A stretch of 64,000 nucleotides of DNA, taken from assembly GCA_020720045.1 (NCBI GenBank), contig DYPH01000008.1, forward strand, positions 1 through 64,000, read 5' to 3'. Below, one piece after another: positions 26,252 through 35,189 of the stretch (the stretch's first letter is position 1; each line of letters opens with the position of its first letter). A program made the translations under genes and the position numbers. Below the pieces are notes generated by a model that saw only the letters and a program-made list of their open reading frames with translations, searched no databases and was not told where the DNA came from. Source of the stretch: Sorangium cellulosum (GTDB lineage Bacteria > Myxococcota_A > Polyangia > Polyangiales > Polyangiaceae).

Positions 26252-26367
26252 GGCACCGCGGGTTAGCATGGGCGAACGGCCGCGCGGAAGGCGCCCCGCA
26301 AAGAAAATCCATGACTGATTGCGTCGTAGCCGACGGGACCGCCGCCCTCGAGCCGGGCAAATTCGCT

Positions 26368-26388
26368 CGCAGCCCTACTTGGGCTGCG
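26368..26388 (-). terminator. Hairpin downstream of hflX, possible terminator
   Basis: A perfect 8-bp stem CGCAGCCC/GGGCTGCG with a 5-nt loop lies seven bases beyond the hflX stop. The following minus-strand sequence AGCGAATTT has only a weak T tract, so termination is uncertain. Confidence 0.4.
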
Positions 26389-26394
26389 CAGGTG

Positions 26395-28215
26395 CTACTC
26401 GCCGGCGAAGCTTGCCTCAATCGCCGCTTGCGCCGCTTCAATCGCCTTTTGTGCGACCTCGGAATCGACGGTGCCTGCGATCGAAATCCCGTCCGCAATC
26501 GGTGTTTCGCGCGGGCGCGCGGCGTCGACCCATTTTTCCGCGAGCTCTTCGGCGATCTTTTCGACGAGCGACCGCGTCGTGTCCCGTTCGACGGCAGACA
26601 CCCAAATGGCATCCCGGTAACGTCTCGAAAGCATGCGCTGATCGAGGGTGCCGGTTGCGTCGGCCTTGTTGAAAACGAGGAGGCGCGGAATGTCTCCGAG
26701 GCCAAGCTCCTCCAGCAGTTCCGCGGTCACATCAAGCTGCGCTTCCGCCGCCGGATCCGACCCGTCGACGACATGAAGCAGGAGATCGGCGTCGGCCGCC
26801 TCTTCAAACGTCGCCCGGAACGCGGCAAAGAGGTCCTTCGGCAAATTCCGAATAAATCCAACGGTGTCGGTGACCACAACTTCGCGGCCGCCGTGCCCCG
26901 CCCAGCCGACGCGGAGGACCCGCGACCGCGTATCGAGGGTCGCGAAGAGTTTGTCTTCCGCGAGGACGTCGGCGCCCGTCATTGCGTTGAGGAGCGTCGA
27001 TTTTCCCGCATTGGTATAGCCAACAATTGCGACTGTAGGGATTTCCGCGCGGGCACGACGACGACGACGCTCGACGCGCTGTTTCGCGAGTTGTTGGAGC
27101 TCCCGCTCGAGGTGGGCGACCCGGTCTTTCGCACGACGACGCCCGACTTCGAGCTTCGTTTCGCCGGGACCGCGACCGCCAATGCCACCGGAAAGACGCG
27201 AAAGAGCATCATCTTTCTGGGCGAGCCGCGGCAAGCTGTACTTCAACTGGGCGAGTTCCACTTGAAGTTTGCCGTCACGCCCCTGGGCGCGTTGCGCGAA
27301 GACGTCGAGAATCAACTGAGACCGATCGATCACCTTCAAATCGGAGACTTCCGCGATCGCAAGCGCCTGCGCGGGCGATAGATTGCGGTCAAAGACCAAG
27401 AGATCGGCGTCAAGGTCAATCGCGCGAAGGACGACGTCTTCAAGACGCCCCTTCCCGAGCAGGTACTTCGCGTCGAAGCGCTCGCGGATTTGAACAAGCG
27501 TATCGACGACTTCCACGCCCGCCGTCCGCGCGAGCTCGACCAGCTCCCGCATGCTTGCCGCCCCTTCCGCGGCGGCGTTCATCTTTGCCTGCTTGGCATC
27601 TCCTTGCGAGCGGTCAGGCGCGCCGACGTGGACCAGAATGGCGCGACCGTCTTTCGCGCGAACCTCGCGCCCTGAGGAACGACGCGCGAATTCGGCTTCG
27701 AGATCGGCCATCAGCCGGCCGACGTCGACCTCCAGAAGTGCGGGCGAAATTGGCGGATGGAGGCGGTACGGAAGCGCCTGCGGGTCGTCCGGGTGGGTGG
27801 GGACGTTGCACGCCCAATGAATGGTCTTCGGTTCGCCGCTTGGGGTGAGCTGAAGCGCCGCTACGAGGTCGAGCCGAAGCCGTACGAGGTCGACGAGGTC
27901 GTCGCGCGTGAGCGGTTCCCCGTGAATATGCGTGTGAATGAGCCGGAGGCCACGAAACCGCCCGGCAGCCGCACGAAGGCGGCCGATATCCGGCAACATG
28001 AGCCGGTGGGCATCGCCAACAATCACATAGTCGACATCGCCAGAACGGTGAACAAGAACGCCTACTTGGCGCCCGGCCTCCCGGCTCGCTTCGGCGAGTC
28101 CCCGGTAGAGTTCCGGCGTTCCGACGTTCGTCGCCGGGACGCGCCGGCGAAGGAGGCGTTCGAGGGATTTGACCGCGGTCGGCGAGAGACCGGAAGTATT
28201 GCCGTGGAGCGTAAT
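26395..28215 (-). CDS. hflX: GTPase HflX, long form, with apparent non-canonical start
   Basis: HflX splits stalled ribosomes and binds 50S subunits. Seen: the HflX N-terminal domain with GKGRLEDVVLRA, the glycine-rich GGIGGRGPGETKLE linker and coiled region, then the G domain with G1 VGYTNAGKST, G3 DTVGF, G4 NKAD. The first ATG/GTG/TTG in frame is GTG 28026, but coding-like sequence continues 63 residues upstream (HGNTSGLSPTAVKSLERLL and on) and resembles the extra N-terminal domain of long HflX proteins. The frame is open up to a TAG at 28291-28293 and has no standard start there; ATT at 28215, with AGG six bases upstream, is the best candidate. The start is therefore uncertain; the identity is not. 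Confidence 0.88.
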   Translation of the reverse strand: MTLHGNTSGLSPTAVKSLERLLRRRVPATNVGTPELYRGLAEASREAGRQVGVLVHRSGDVDYVIVGDAHRLMLPDIGRLRAAAGRFRGLRLIHTHIHGEPLTRDDLVDLVRLRLDLVAALQLTPSGEPKTIHWACNVPTHPDDPQALPYRLHPPISPALLEVDVGRLMADLEAEFARRSSGREVRAKDGRAILVHVGAPDRSQGDAKQAKMNAAAEGAASMRELVELARTAGVEVVDTLVQIRERFDAKYLLGKGRLEDVVLRAIDLDADLLVFDRNLSPAQALAIAEVSDLKVIDRSQLILDVFAQRAQGRDGKLQVELAQLKYSLPRLAQKDDALSRLSGGIGGRGPGETKLEVGRRRAKDRVAHLERELQQLAKQRVERRRRRARAEIPTVAIVGYTNAGKSTLLNAMTGADVLAEDKLFATLDTRSRVLRVGWAGHGGREVVVTDTVGFIRNLPKDLFAAFRATFEEAADADLLLHVVDGSDPAAEAQLDVTAELLEELGLGDIPRLLVFNKADATGTLDQRMLSRRYRDAIWVSAVERDTTRSLVEKIAEELAEKWVDAARPRETPIADGISIAGTVDSEVAQKAIEAAQAAIEASFAGE

Positions 28216-28312
28216 GGGGAACCTGTTGCGACCCGTGTAACGTACACCGGTCGCCGAAGACTCAGTCGCCGAGGTACTCCCTCGATCGACCTACAGGAGC
28301 GTCACGAACGGG

Positions 28313-29602
28313 TCAGGGAGTCGGCGTGTTCGTGCACTTGGAGATGGCTGCCGGGACGGCCCAGTTCCACTGGGGGCTCGTGATCTTCGGGTAGTACATC
28401 GTGAACGAGAAGCACATCTCGTCGCCGGTTTTTTCACCGAAGGAAATCGGTTGGTTGCTCGGGTTCTTCCAGGCACATCGCGTCGTGACGGTGTCCCCGG
28501 CCTTGACGACGTGATCGACGGGGAACCAAGGCTGGTTGTTGAAGTTCCAGTTGGCGACGCTCCCAAGATCGACCCCCTTAGAGGTCGTCGAAATCGTCGT
28601 CCCGTATTCGTGCATATGCGGGAAAGCGGCCACGAGGTGGATGTCCGGCAACCCCGACGGTACTTGCAAATTACAAGTAATGTCCTTCGTCGACATCGGC
28701 GGTACCGAGAAGTTCATCGAACCAAAGGCGAGAACGTCGGCATCGTTCGGGCGGATCTTGTTCGTCGTGCAAAGCGACACGCCGCTGCGATCGGTCTGAC
28801 CGACGAGGCCGCGGGCGTTGTTGTAGTGGACCTGAACGACGTAGTGGGCCGTCGCGTCCATCGGGTAGCCGGCCTCCGGGGGGAGCTCGACGGCCTGGCC
28901 GCCAGGCGCCCACCCGTAGATGATCTTCCAATCCCGCTCGCCGCCAAAGGCGCAGGAGGCCGGCTTGGAGGAGACCGCCTTCGGAGCCTGAAACAGCAAG
29001 ATATGATGGACGATTTCCTTGTTGTCGATCCGCGGAAGGAAGGCGATCGCCTGGCGCTTCTCGGTTACCGGGACGTCGACGCCGTAGCAAATGTAGTCGT
29101 CGGCCGAGTCGGCCGGCTGCGTCCACGTGTCGGGAGACGCCAGCTCGACGTCGGGCGTGCAGGTTGCACCAATTCCGCCGCCGTCAGACCCGGCATCGAC
29201 GCCGCCCACGCATGCATTTCCCGCAGGGGCCCCCTGCGAAACCCAATCGTCAAACGTCTTTGCGTCGGCGTCGGAGAGCGGTGCATTTGGCGGCTGCGGC
29301 ATCCGACGTGCCGGGTCGTGAATCCGCGTCTGCGAGAGCTGGTAGGTCGTCGTCCCGGCGCGCGATGCTTTGAAGTCGTCGAGGGTCACGAGCGGCATCG
29401 GGGCGCCGAAGGTCGGCGTACTCCCGTGGCACTGGCGGCAGTTTTTCTCAACAATTGTGTCGATGGCGCACGGAAGAGCCGTGCTGGCGCCCCCATCGGC
29501 CCCTCCGTCGACGTCGGCGACGGAGGTGACGCCTCCGCTGCAAGCAAACGCAAACGCAAACGCGGGGACGAGAGCAAGGAGCGGAAGCCACGGGGTGCGC
29601 AT
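28313..29602 (-). CDS. Copper type II ascorbate-dependent monooxygenase-like lipoprotein with c-type haem motif
   Basis: 429 residues from ATG 29602, which begins a signal peptide with lipobox FAFAC (Cys21). An N-terminal domain has a haem c motif CRQCH (55-59) with a possible Met ligand in RRMPQPP (Met101). A PHM/DBM-like two-domain copper enzyme follows: His199-His200 (VHHILLF) and His259 (VQVHY) for one copper, HMH (329-331) and Met396 (TGDEMC) for the other. Eukaryotic relatives hydroxylate peptidyl-glycine or dopamine; bacterial members are uncharacterised. The haem domain could deliver electrons in place of ascorbate. Copper-ligand conservation suggests it is active. Confidence 0.88.
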   Translation of the reverse strand: MRTPWLPLLALVPAFAFAFACSGGVTSVADVDGGADGGASTALPCAIDTIVEKNCRQCHGSTPTFGAPMPLVTLDDFKASRAGTTTYQLSQTRIHDPARRMPQPPNAPLSDADAKTFDDWVSQGAPAGNACVGGVDAGSDGGGIGATCTPDVELASPDTWTQPADSADDYICYGVDVPVTEKRQAIAFLPRIDNKEIVHHILLFQAPKAVSSKPASCAFGGERDWKIIYGWAPGGQAVELPPEAGYPMDATAHYVVQVHYNNARGLVGQTDRSGVSLCTTNKIRPNDADVLAFGSMNFSVPPMSTKDITCNLQVPSGLPDIHLVAAFPHMHEYGTTISTTSKGVDLGSVANWNFNNQPWFPVDHVVKAGDTVTTRCAWKNPSNQPISFGEKTGDEMCFSFTMYYPKITSPQWNWAVPAAISKCTNTPTP

Positions 29603-29739
29603 GGAAGACCTCGACGGGGATGAAGACTGCGTGAGTCGACGAACCGCCACCGGCCCCCCTCACGTGCGAACGAGCAGGGGAGTGTCCGCTTTGATGTCGA
29701 TCGGCGCAATCCCGAAATCGAGAAAGAAAAGCGCGTCCG

Positions 29740-30939
29740 TCACCCTTCGCCGGCAAATCGCACCAGCAAAAGACTCTCCTCCGCCGGGACGCCGAGACGA
29801 ATCGGAAATCCGTAATGGCCGGTACCGCGGTGGGCGTACAGAAGGTCACGCCCGCGGGACCACAATCCGTGATCGATCACATTTAACAACGAGAGAAACG
29901 TCCCGTTGCCGCCGGCAAACACGAAACCGAGCTGGCCACCGTGCATGTGGCCGGAAAAGATAAGGTCCCCCTCGCCCTCCGGCAGATCACGAATCGCGCT
30001 CGGATCATGGAGCAGCACAAGCCGCGGCACTCCAGGGCGCCGCGGAAATTTTGTGCAGACTGCAGCCATTGCCTCTGCACGTGCTCGGCCCCGGCGGAAC
30101 TCAAACCCCACAAATTGCACGCTTCCAACGCGGGTCTCAAGCACCACCTCGTCGTCCTTCAGGACGATCGCACCACAGTGGGCGAGAGCCTCTTCGACGA
30201 CCGCGGGCGACTCGTAGTCGTGGTTTCCCCAGCAGGCGACGACCTTTCCCGAAAGCGCGCGAAGCGGCTCAAGGGCTTCCCGAAGGTGCCTCGCGTCCCC
30301 CTGGGACTCCATCGTGAGGAAGTCCCCGGTTAGCAGCACCACGTCCGGCTCCCGCGCGACGGCTCTTTCGACGAATCCACGGAGCGCCGGAACCGACATG
30401 AATGGACCAAGGTGCGTATCCGTGAGCTGTACAATACGAAAAGCTTCGCGATCGTCAGACGCCTTCCTGTCGATCGCGACACGCGCAAGCGGTCCCCGAT
30501 CTTTCCGATCTACCGCGATCGGAACGGTCTCACGCCGGGGAGCAAATGAGCTAAGAATTCCAATGAATGCGAGAAGGTAGGGAATCCAAGCGCCGGCAGT
30601 AATCCCAAACGGCCGGAGGACTGCCCAGGGCAAGCCGAGGAGAGTCCCCGCCAGCATGAATGACGCAGAAAAGCTGACGAGTACTCGGTACAGGTTCCCG
30701 CGGAACCTGGGCTTCGCGAGCATAAAAAAGTGCAAATAGACCGCACTATGAAGGTAGTAAAAGAGTCCGGAGAGCGCCGTTTGAACCGGCGTCGAAGGCG
30801 CCGGTGGACGAAGCCCGACCGCGAGAAGCGTGTAGACGCCAACCATCACGCCGCCAAAGATGGCGAAGATTTTGCCGCGCGAGATGCGCGCGCGAAGCAC
30901 AACCGCGAACCAGCCGAGCGCACACAATGCGAAGAACAT
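29740..30939 (-). CDS. Membrane-anchored metallophosphoesterase (YaeI/YkuE-like)
   Basis: 399 residues from ATG 30939. About four to five N-terminal hydrophobic helices (residues 1-17, 24-43, 56-74, 86-104, 115-132) precede a calcineurin-like phosphoesterase domain with LTDTHLG (Asp174, His176), LTGDF (Asp206), WGNHD (Asn239, His240), a His in LLHDPS, and GHMHGGQ. YkuE-type enzymes act on UDP-diacylglucosamine or related envelope lipids, so an envelope role is possible. It lies 18 bases after the TPR/coiled-coil gene and is probably in the same operon. Confidence 0.9.
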   Translation of the reverse strand: MFFALCALGWFAVVLRARISRGKIFAIFGGVMVGVYTLLAVGLRPPAPSTPVQTALSGLFYYLHSAVYLHFFMLAKPRFRGNLYRVLVSFSASFMLAGTLLGLPWAVLRPFGITAGAWIPYLLAFIGILSSFAPRRETVPIAVDRKDRGPLARVAIDRKASDDREAFRIVQLTDTHLGPFMSVPALRGFVERAVAREPDVVLLTGDFLTMESQGDARHLREALEPLRALSGKVVACWGNHDYESPAVVEEALAHCGAIVLKDDEVVLETRVGSVQFVGFEFRRGRARAEAMAAVCTKFPRRPGVPRLVLLHDPSAIRDLPEGEGDLIFSGHMHGGQLGFVFAGGNGTFLSLLNVIDHGLWSRGRDLLYAHRGTGHYGFPIRLGVPAEESLLLVRFAGEG

Positions 30940-30957
30940 ACTGCTCCGTCGGTCGCG

Positions 30958-31818
30958 TCAATGGATCACGTTCAGCTGCGCCAAATACATTTTTGCCTGC
31001 GGGGCAAACGAACTATCGGGGAAGCGCCGAATCAGATTCCGGTAGGCCTCTTTGGCATCATTCCACGACTGAAGCTCGGTGTGGCATTGGGCGAGCAGGT
31101 AGAGGGCGTCGTCCTGAACTTCGCGATCGACGGTCCCCTCGGAGAGGGCGGTCAGCGTCGGAATCGCATCCTTAAAGCGCCCAAGCTTCTTCAGCGATTC
31201 TGCAAGCGACAGGCGCACGCGGGGAGTCCCCTCCCCTTCCCCCTTCAGCCGCAGCGACTCCTCGAAGAGATTCACCGCCTCTTGCCAGCGCTGAAGCTTC
31301 ATCTTGTCGAGGCCCTGCAGCCAAAGTGAAATCGCGAGTTCTGCCTTTGTACGACCGACGATGTCTGTATAGAAAGCCCGCTCCGCTTTCGACAGAGGCT
31401 CTTTTTCGAGGCTCGCCCACTGCTCGACGACGTCCTGGCGCTTCCCTTGGCGAACAAGGTCGTAAAACGCGAGCGCCTTGGCTTCTGCGCGGGCGCGATC
31501 TTCATCGCGTGCGTTCGCGTCCTTCACCTCTTTGCGAAGGCGCGTTGCTTCCTGAGCGTGCCCTTCAGTCTCCGCCTTGATTTGGTCGACGCGCGCGTCC
31601 CAGGTCAATTTCAGGGCGCCAAATACGACGACGACGAACACGACGTACGCAGTCGCACTGTTCCAACGAATGCGCCCTTCGTAGGTCGCTTGCCGCTTTG
31701 CAATGCTCTTGACGTCGGCCGAGAGGGCGTTCGTCAGGTTGTTCGTCTTGATGACGAGCGCCCGCGACTCGATGATCTCTCGCTTGATTTCGCCAAGCTC
31801 TTCGTCGGTCTCACGCAT
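30958..31818 (-). CDS. Inner-membrane protein with coiled coil and C-terminal TPR repeats
   Basis: 286 residues from ATG 31818. A charged N-terminal coil (about 1-45) leads to one TM helix (YVVFVVVVFGALKLTW, about 57-73), a second coiled coil rich in Glu/Lys/Arg, and a TPR region with typical helix pairs (ALYLLAQCHTELQSWNDAK) ending FAPQAKMYLAQL. The topology resembles YbgF/CpoB-type or other envelope scaffold proteins, but YbgF is periplasmic and lacks this arrangement. It is divergent from efp and upstream of the metallophosphoesterase. Confidence 0.75.
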   Translation of the reverse strand: MRETDEELGEIKREIIESRALVIKTNNLTNALSADVKSIAKRQATYEGRIRWNSATAYVVFVVVVFGALKLTWDARVDQIKAETEGHAQEATRLRKEVKDANARDEDRARAEAKALAFYDLVRQGKRQDVVEQWASLEKEPLSKAERAFYTDIVGRTKAELAISLWLQGLDKMKLQRWQEAVNLFEESLRLKGEGEGTPRVRLSLAESLKKLGRFKDAIPTLTALSEGTVDREVQDDALYLLAQCHTELQSWNDAKEAYRNLIRRFPDSSFAPQAKMYLAQLNVIH

Positions 31819-31913
31819 TCGCGGCCGATTACCATGATTCCCGGAAAGGGCGCGCGCCGCGTCGCACAATCCCTCAGCTCGCCAGGTTGGGGCCGGTGAA
31901 CCGTGCTTGCGCA

Positions 31914-31928
31914 CACCGTCGTACGGTG
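31914..31928. promoter_or_regulatory. Small dyad in the leader of efp
   Basis: CACCGT-CGT-ACGGTG is a perfect 6-bp inverted repeat 17 bases before the efp start, between divergent genes. It might be an operator or leader hairpin; its length is near chance level in this GC-rich DNA. Confidence 0.2.
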
Positions 31929-31945
31929 CTACGGACCGCGCCGAA

Positions 31946-32509
31946 ATGGCCAGCACGACCGACATCCGCAAGGGGCTCAAGATTCAGATCGACGGCGTTC
32001 CCTACCACGTCGTTGAACACACCTTCGTGAAGCCCGGCAAAGGCCAGGCGTTCACGCGTTGCATGGTGCGTAACCTCACCAACGGCAAGGTCATCGAGCG
32101 CACCTGGAAGTCAGGCGATTCCGTCGAACTCGCCGACGTCGAGACCCGCGCGATGAACTTCTCCTGGGAAGAGGGCGACACCTACGTGTTCATGGACACC
32201 CTCACCGGCGACCAGATCTACGTCGAGAAGAACAAGCTCGGCAACGAAGCACGCTTCCTCGCGGAGAGCCTCACCTGCGACCTCACCCTTTACAATGGCA
32301 ACGCGATCGCGGTCGACCTCCCGGCCAACGTCATCATGCAGGTCGTCTCCAGCGAACCGGGCGTGAAGGGCGACACGGCGAGCGGTGCAACCAAGCCGGC
32401 GACGCTCGTGACGGGCGCGACGGTCAACGTCCCGCTCTTCATCAAAGAAGGCGAATGGATCAAAATCGACACGACCTCGGGCAACTACCTCGAGCGCGTC
32501 AATCGCTGA
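31946..32509 (+). CDS. efp: Elongation factor P
   Basis: 187 residues, the standard EF-P length, from ATG 31946 rather than the in-frame GTG at 31907. EF-P enters the ribosomal E site and rescues stalls at polyproline runs. All three domains are present; the tip loop is VKPGKGQAF with Lys32, the residue beta-lysylated by EpmA/EpmB in enterobacteria. Modifying enzymes are not in the window. A terminator follows at 32534. Confidence 0.97.
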   Translation: MASTTDIRKGLKIQIDGVPYHVVEHTFVKPGKGQAFTRCMVRNLTNGKVIERTWKSGDSVELADVETRAMNFSWEEGDTYVFMDTLTGDQIYVEKNKLGNEARFLAESLTCDLTLYNGNAIAVDLPANVIMQVVSSEPGVKGDTASGATKPATLVTGATVNVPLFIKEGEWIKIDTTSGNYLERVNR

Positions 32510-32533
32510 TTCTGGAGATTTCTCGGGAAATCT

Positions 32534-32563
32534 GAGGGGTTCGCGAGCAATCGCGAGCCTCTC
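32534..32563 (+). terminator. Intrinsic terminator of efp
   Basis: A 12-bp stem GAGGGGTTCGCG/CGCGAGCCTCTC with two G-T pairs and a 6-nt loop begins 24 bases after the efp stop and is followed by TTCCGTTT. Confidence 0.75.
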
Positions 32564-32597
32564 TTCCGTTTGTACCCCTGACTCGGGGCTCCCTCCG

Positions 32598-33284
32598 TCA
32601 CGACGCGATGAGCACCCGATAGGCCTCGACGATCGCGCGAAGTTCCGCGTTTCGTTTCTGAATCACCCCCTCCCCGTCCCGCGCGTTCCGGTCGGGATGG
32701 CGATCGGCGACGAGGCGGCGAAAAGCGCGAGTCACCGTCGCGCGATCGGCAGTTGCGGGGACGCCCAGGCAGGCTGCCGCCTCTGTGCGCGCGCTCGCTT
32801 CCACGCCGTTGTTGATTCGTAGCCGGCGACGCCTTCGGCCGGCGAGCATCTCCGCCGTCCCGAGGGGCGCTGTGGAGCTCCGCGGGGGACGGATCGCGGC
32901 GCGGAAGCGTAGGGTCGCGTCGGAGAGCCCTTCAAGGACGCTCAAACGGGCAAGGATCTGGGCGCGAAGCGCGCGATCCACTCGTCTTTCGTCGATTTCC
33001 CAGCGCGTTACGAGCACGCGGCCGTGGAGTTCCCCGGCGGCGACCGCCTGCTGGAGCGACTGGCGGAGCACCGCCGCGTCGACGCCGTCCCGAAGGAGCC
33101 ACTCGGACAGGCGCAGGCCGCGCGGGCTCTCGCAGGCGGTGACGGAACCACCTGCAAGATACACGCGATGCACCGCGCCGAAGCCCGGCTCGGTGAGCTC
33201 AAGGACGCCTGTTGCGCCGCCACGGTGGAGCGTTCCGAGGACGTCGCCGAGGGTCGTGTCGCGAAGACGCCTGGGAAGCTGCAT
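32598..33284 (-). CDS. DUF4388 (PATAN) protein with C-terminal J domain
   Basis: 228 residues. The N-terminal 150 residues match the DUF4388/PATAN layout (LGDVLGTLHRGGATGVLEL, then RVYLAGGSVTACESP and LLRDGVDAAVL), a domain common in Myxococcota regulatory and polarity proteins. The C-terminal 60 residues form a DnaJ-like unit: a short helix, TRAFRRLVADRHPDRN with the HPD tripeptide that activates Hsp70 ATPases, and a closing helix (AELRAIVEAYRVL). A basic linker (RRRRR) sits between. It would couple a DUF4388 sensor/partner domain to DnaK recruitment. Confidence 0.85.
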   Translation of the reverse strand: MQLPRRLRDTTLGDVLGTLHRGGATGVLELTEPGFGAVHRVYLAGGSVTACESPRGLRLSEWLLRDGVDAAVLRQSLQQAVAAGELHGRVLVTRWEIDERRVDRALRAQILARLSVLEGLSDATLRFRAAIRPPRSSTAPLGTAEMLAGRRRRRLRINNGVEASARTEAAACLGVPATADRATVTRAFRRLVADRHPDRNARDGEGVIQKRNAELRAIVEAYRVLIAS

Positions 33285-33337
33285 GCCCGTGCGCTACTGG
33301 AACTGCACCGCTCAAGCCAAATTTGCGGCGTTCGCCG

Positions 33338-35119
33338 TCAGAGATGGCCGACGATCGCGCGCCCCTTTTGAACGCACGCAACAAACGTCCCATCGTCGTT
33401 CGTCGTGCAGTGGCTCAGCGGACCGTCTTTGGGGTCCCCGAAGCCGACGAGGAAGCTCGTGAGCGCCGTCGCGCTTCCGACTTTCGCCTTGGCGACGACA
33501 ACACCAAAGCGCCCACCGACCGCGATCGCACCCCCTTTTGGAGCCAGCGGCGCGCCAAAAGGTGCTGGATTCGCGAGGAAATTTCGAGTGCTCGACGGCT
33601 CCGCGTTCGCGTAAGGGGCGGCGAATTTCAACGGTTCACCATCGACGTAGGCATAGAGCGCATCCCCGAGGCGCACCGGGAGGACCGGCAGGATGACCCC
33701 GTGATTGCCACAATTTTTTGGACGGAGTCGCGGCACGATCGGCAAGAGGGGATCCTTCGTGTCGGCCCCTTTTTCCGGGGCGAGCGTTGCACGGCCGGTC
33801 ACCCCGTCGCAGTTGTCCCATGCTTCGACCAGGGAAAACGCGCCGTCGGGCGTCTTGGCGCTCCGATCCCAAGGGATGGCATCGGCCAGGACCGCCTCAA
33901 CATCGGTCGCCGCCTCGACGCGCGTCGTGCGCGCCGCTTCGCGGACGAGAAGCGCCCCATCGGCGCCAAACGCGAGCGGTCCAAAGGAAGGATCCCCGAC
34001 CATCAAATCGGGAACTGCCGTCAAGAACTTCGCCGTCAATGGCGCTTTCTTCGGGGCAACTTTCGTGAGGGCTGCCAGAAAGACCTTTTCGTCAGCGGCC
34101 GTTGCCCCCTCGGCCGCAGCCCGCTCATAAAGCAGAATCGCCGACGGCGGGTCGCTCGGAAGCGTGGCCAGCGCGTGCCCGAGGTTCAAATCGACAACTG
34201 CACGCTCCCCACAGGACGGACGGGCATCCGGATAGGTCACCACAAATGCCTTAGGGCCACAGAGCGCTCCGTGAAGGGCCGCGAGCTCACGTGCCTTTGT
34301 GAGCGAGGCGTCACGGGCGACCATCCGGACCACCGATGCCTCTTTCGCAAAGGTTTTCGAGGGCTCCGCGCGATCGACGACGAGTCCACCCGCGCGATCG
34401 AGGTAGGCGATCGGAAGCTCGGTCTTTCCGACAGCGAGGGTGAGCGTGACGTCGGGACTTCCATCGTTGTCGCGATCCTCGACGCGCCCATCGACGGTAA
34501 AGCGATCATCGTTCCGAGCGATCGTGAGCGATGCTCGCGCCTGTAGATCCCCGGTTTTCGCCGTAAAAATCGTCGTTTGACGGGCCGAGTTATTTCCTGG
34601 GGATGCGTCGCAAACCGCAGAAACTTCGACGCGAACACCGCCCAAGACCGTCGAAATTTTTGCGCCAGGGATGCAGCTATCGCCCCCCCCAAATTTTGGA
34701 GCCGGCTGAATAATCTTCGGCGCACCGAGGGAAGCACCGGCACCGGGAAAAAAGAGGACGTCCGGCGGAATGTGGGCCCCGGTTCGGGCGGCGGCGGCGA
34801 CGAGGTCGTCTTTGCCGTCGCCGTCGACGTCGGCGAAGACGCCCGCCAGGAACTGCCCGCCGTCGGGGGCGTCTGCGGCAAGCGTGCCATGTTCCAAGTG
34901 TTTTCCGCCGCCGGACGGAGCGACCGCCGTCCCCGCCCCGGCATCAAGAACGAAGGGTGCCGTCGCTGCGAGGGCGTCTCCGCCAGCGTCGTGGACGGAG
35001 GGCTGCACCGTGTACGGGGGATTCGGATCACCGCCACATTTGCCGCTGCAAGCCGCGAGAAGGAGCGGAAGGCAAGCACGCGCCCAAAGGCGAGTCGACG
35101 ACGCGGTGCGGAAAGTCAT
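33338..35119 (-). CDS. FG-GAP/calcium-loop repeat lipoprotein
   Basis: 593 residues from ATG 35119, which begins a signal peptide with lipobox LLLAAC (Cys24). Two EF-loop-like FG-GAP motifs are visible, FADVDGDGKDDLVAAA and DRDNDGSPDVTL, which in this family bind Ca2+ in beta-propeller blades. The remainder is beta-rich and Ala/Gly/Pro-rich with scattered Cys, without a recognisable catalytic motif. It is probably a surface or periplasmic lipoprotein of unknown function. It is divergent from the operon at 35190, with 70 bases between starts. Confidence 0.75.
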   Translation of the reverse strand: MTFRTASSTRLWARACLPLLLAACSGKCGGDPNPPYTVQPSVHDAGGDALAATAPFVLDAGAGTAVAPSGGGKHLEHGTLAADAPDGGQFLAGVFADVDGDGKDDLVAAAARTGAHIPPDVLFFPGAGASLGAPKIIQPAPKFGGGDSCIPGAKISTVLGGVRVEVSAVCDASPGNNSARQTTIFTAKTGDLQARASLTIARNDDRFTVDGRVEDRDNDGSPDVTLTLAVGKTELPIAYLDRAGGLVVDRAEPSKTFAKEASVVRMVARDASLTKARELAALHGALCGPKAFVVTYPDARPSCGERAVVDLNLGHALATLPSDPPSAILLYERAAAEGATAADEKVFLAALTKVAPKKAPLTAKFLTAVPDLMVGDPSFGPLAFGADGALLVREAARTTRVEAATDVEAVLADAIPWDRSAKTPDGAFSLVEAWDNCDGVTGRATLAPEKGADTKDPLLPIVPRLRPKNCGNHGVILPVLPVRLGDALYAYVDGEPLKFAAPYANAEPSSTRNFLANPAPFGAPLAPKGGAIAVGGRFGVVVAKAKVGSATALTSFLVGFGDPKDGPLSHCTTNDDGTFVACVQKGRAIVGHL

Positions 35120-35189
35120 GGTCGGTGAAGAATCGGAATCTGGCCGAATTGTCCATGCGAATCGCGTGAGCGAGGTAGGGATCCTCCCG

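Noticed and set aside
24929-26266. 445-residue plus-strand frame antisense to hutU
   Set aside because: Shadow of the well-conserved hutU gene.
28451-29623. 390-residue plus-strand frame antisense to the copper monooxygenase
   Set aside because: Minus strand has conserved copper and haem motifs; this frame has none.
33212-34546. 444-residue plus-strand frame antisense to the FG-GAP lipoprotein
   Set aside because: No domain motifs; the opposite strand has a signal peptide, lipobox and Ca-loop repeats.
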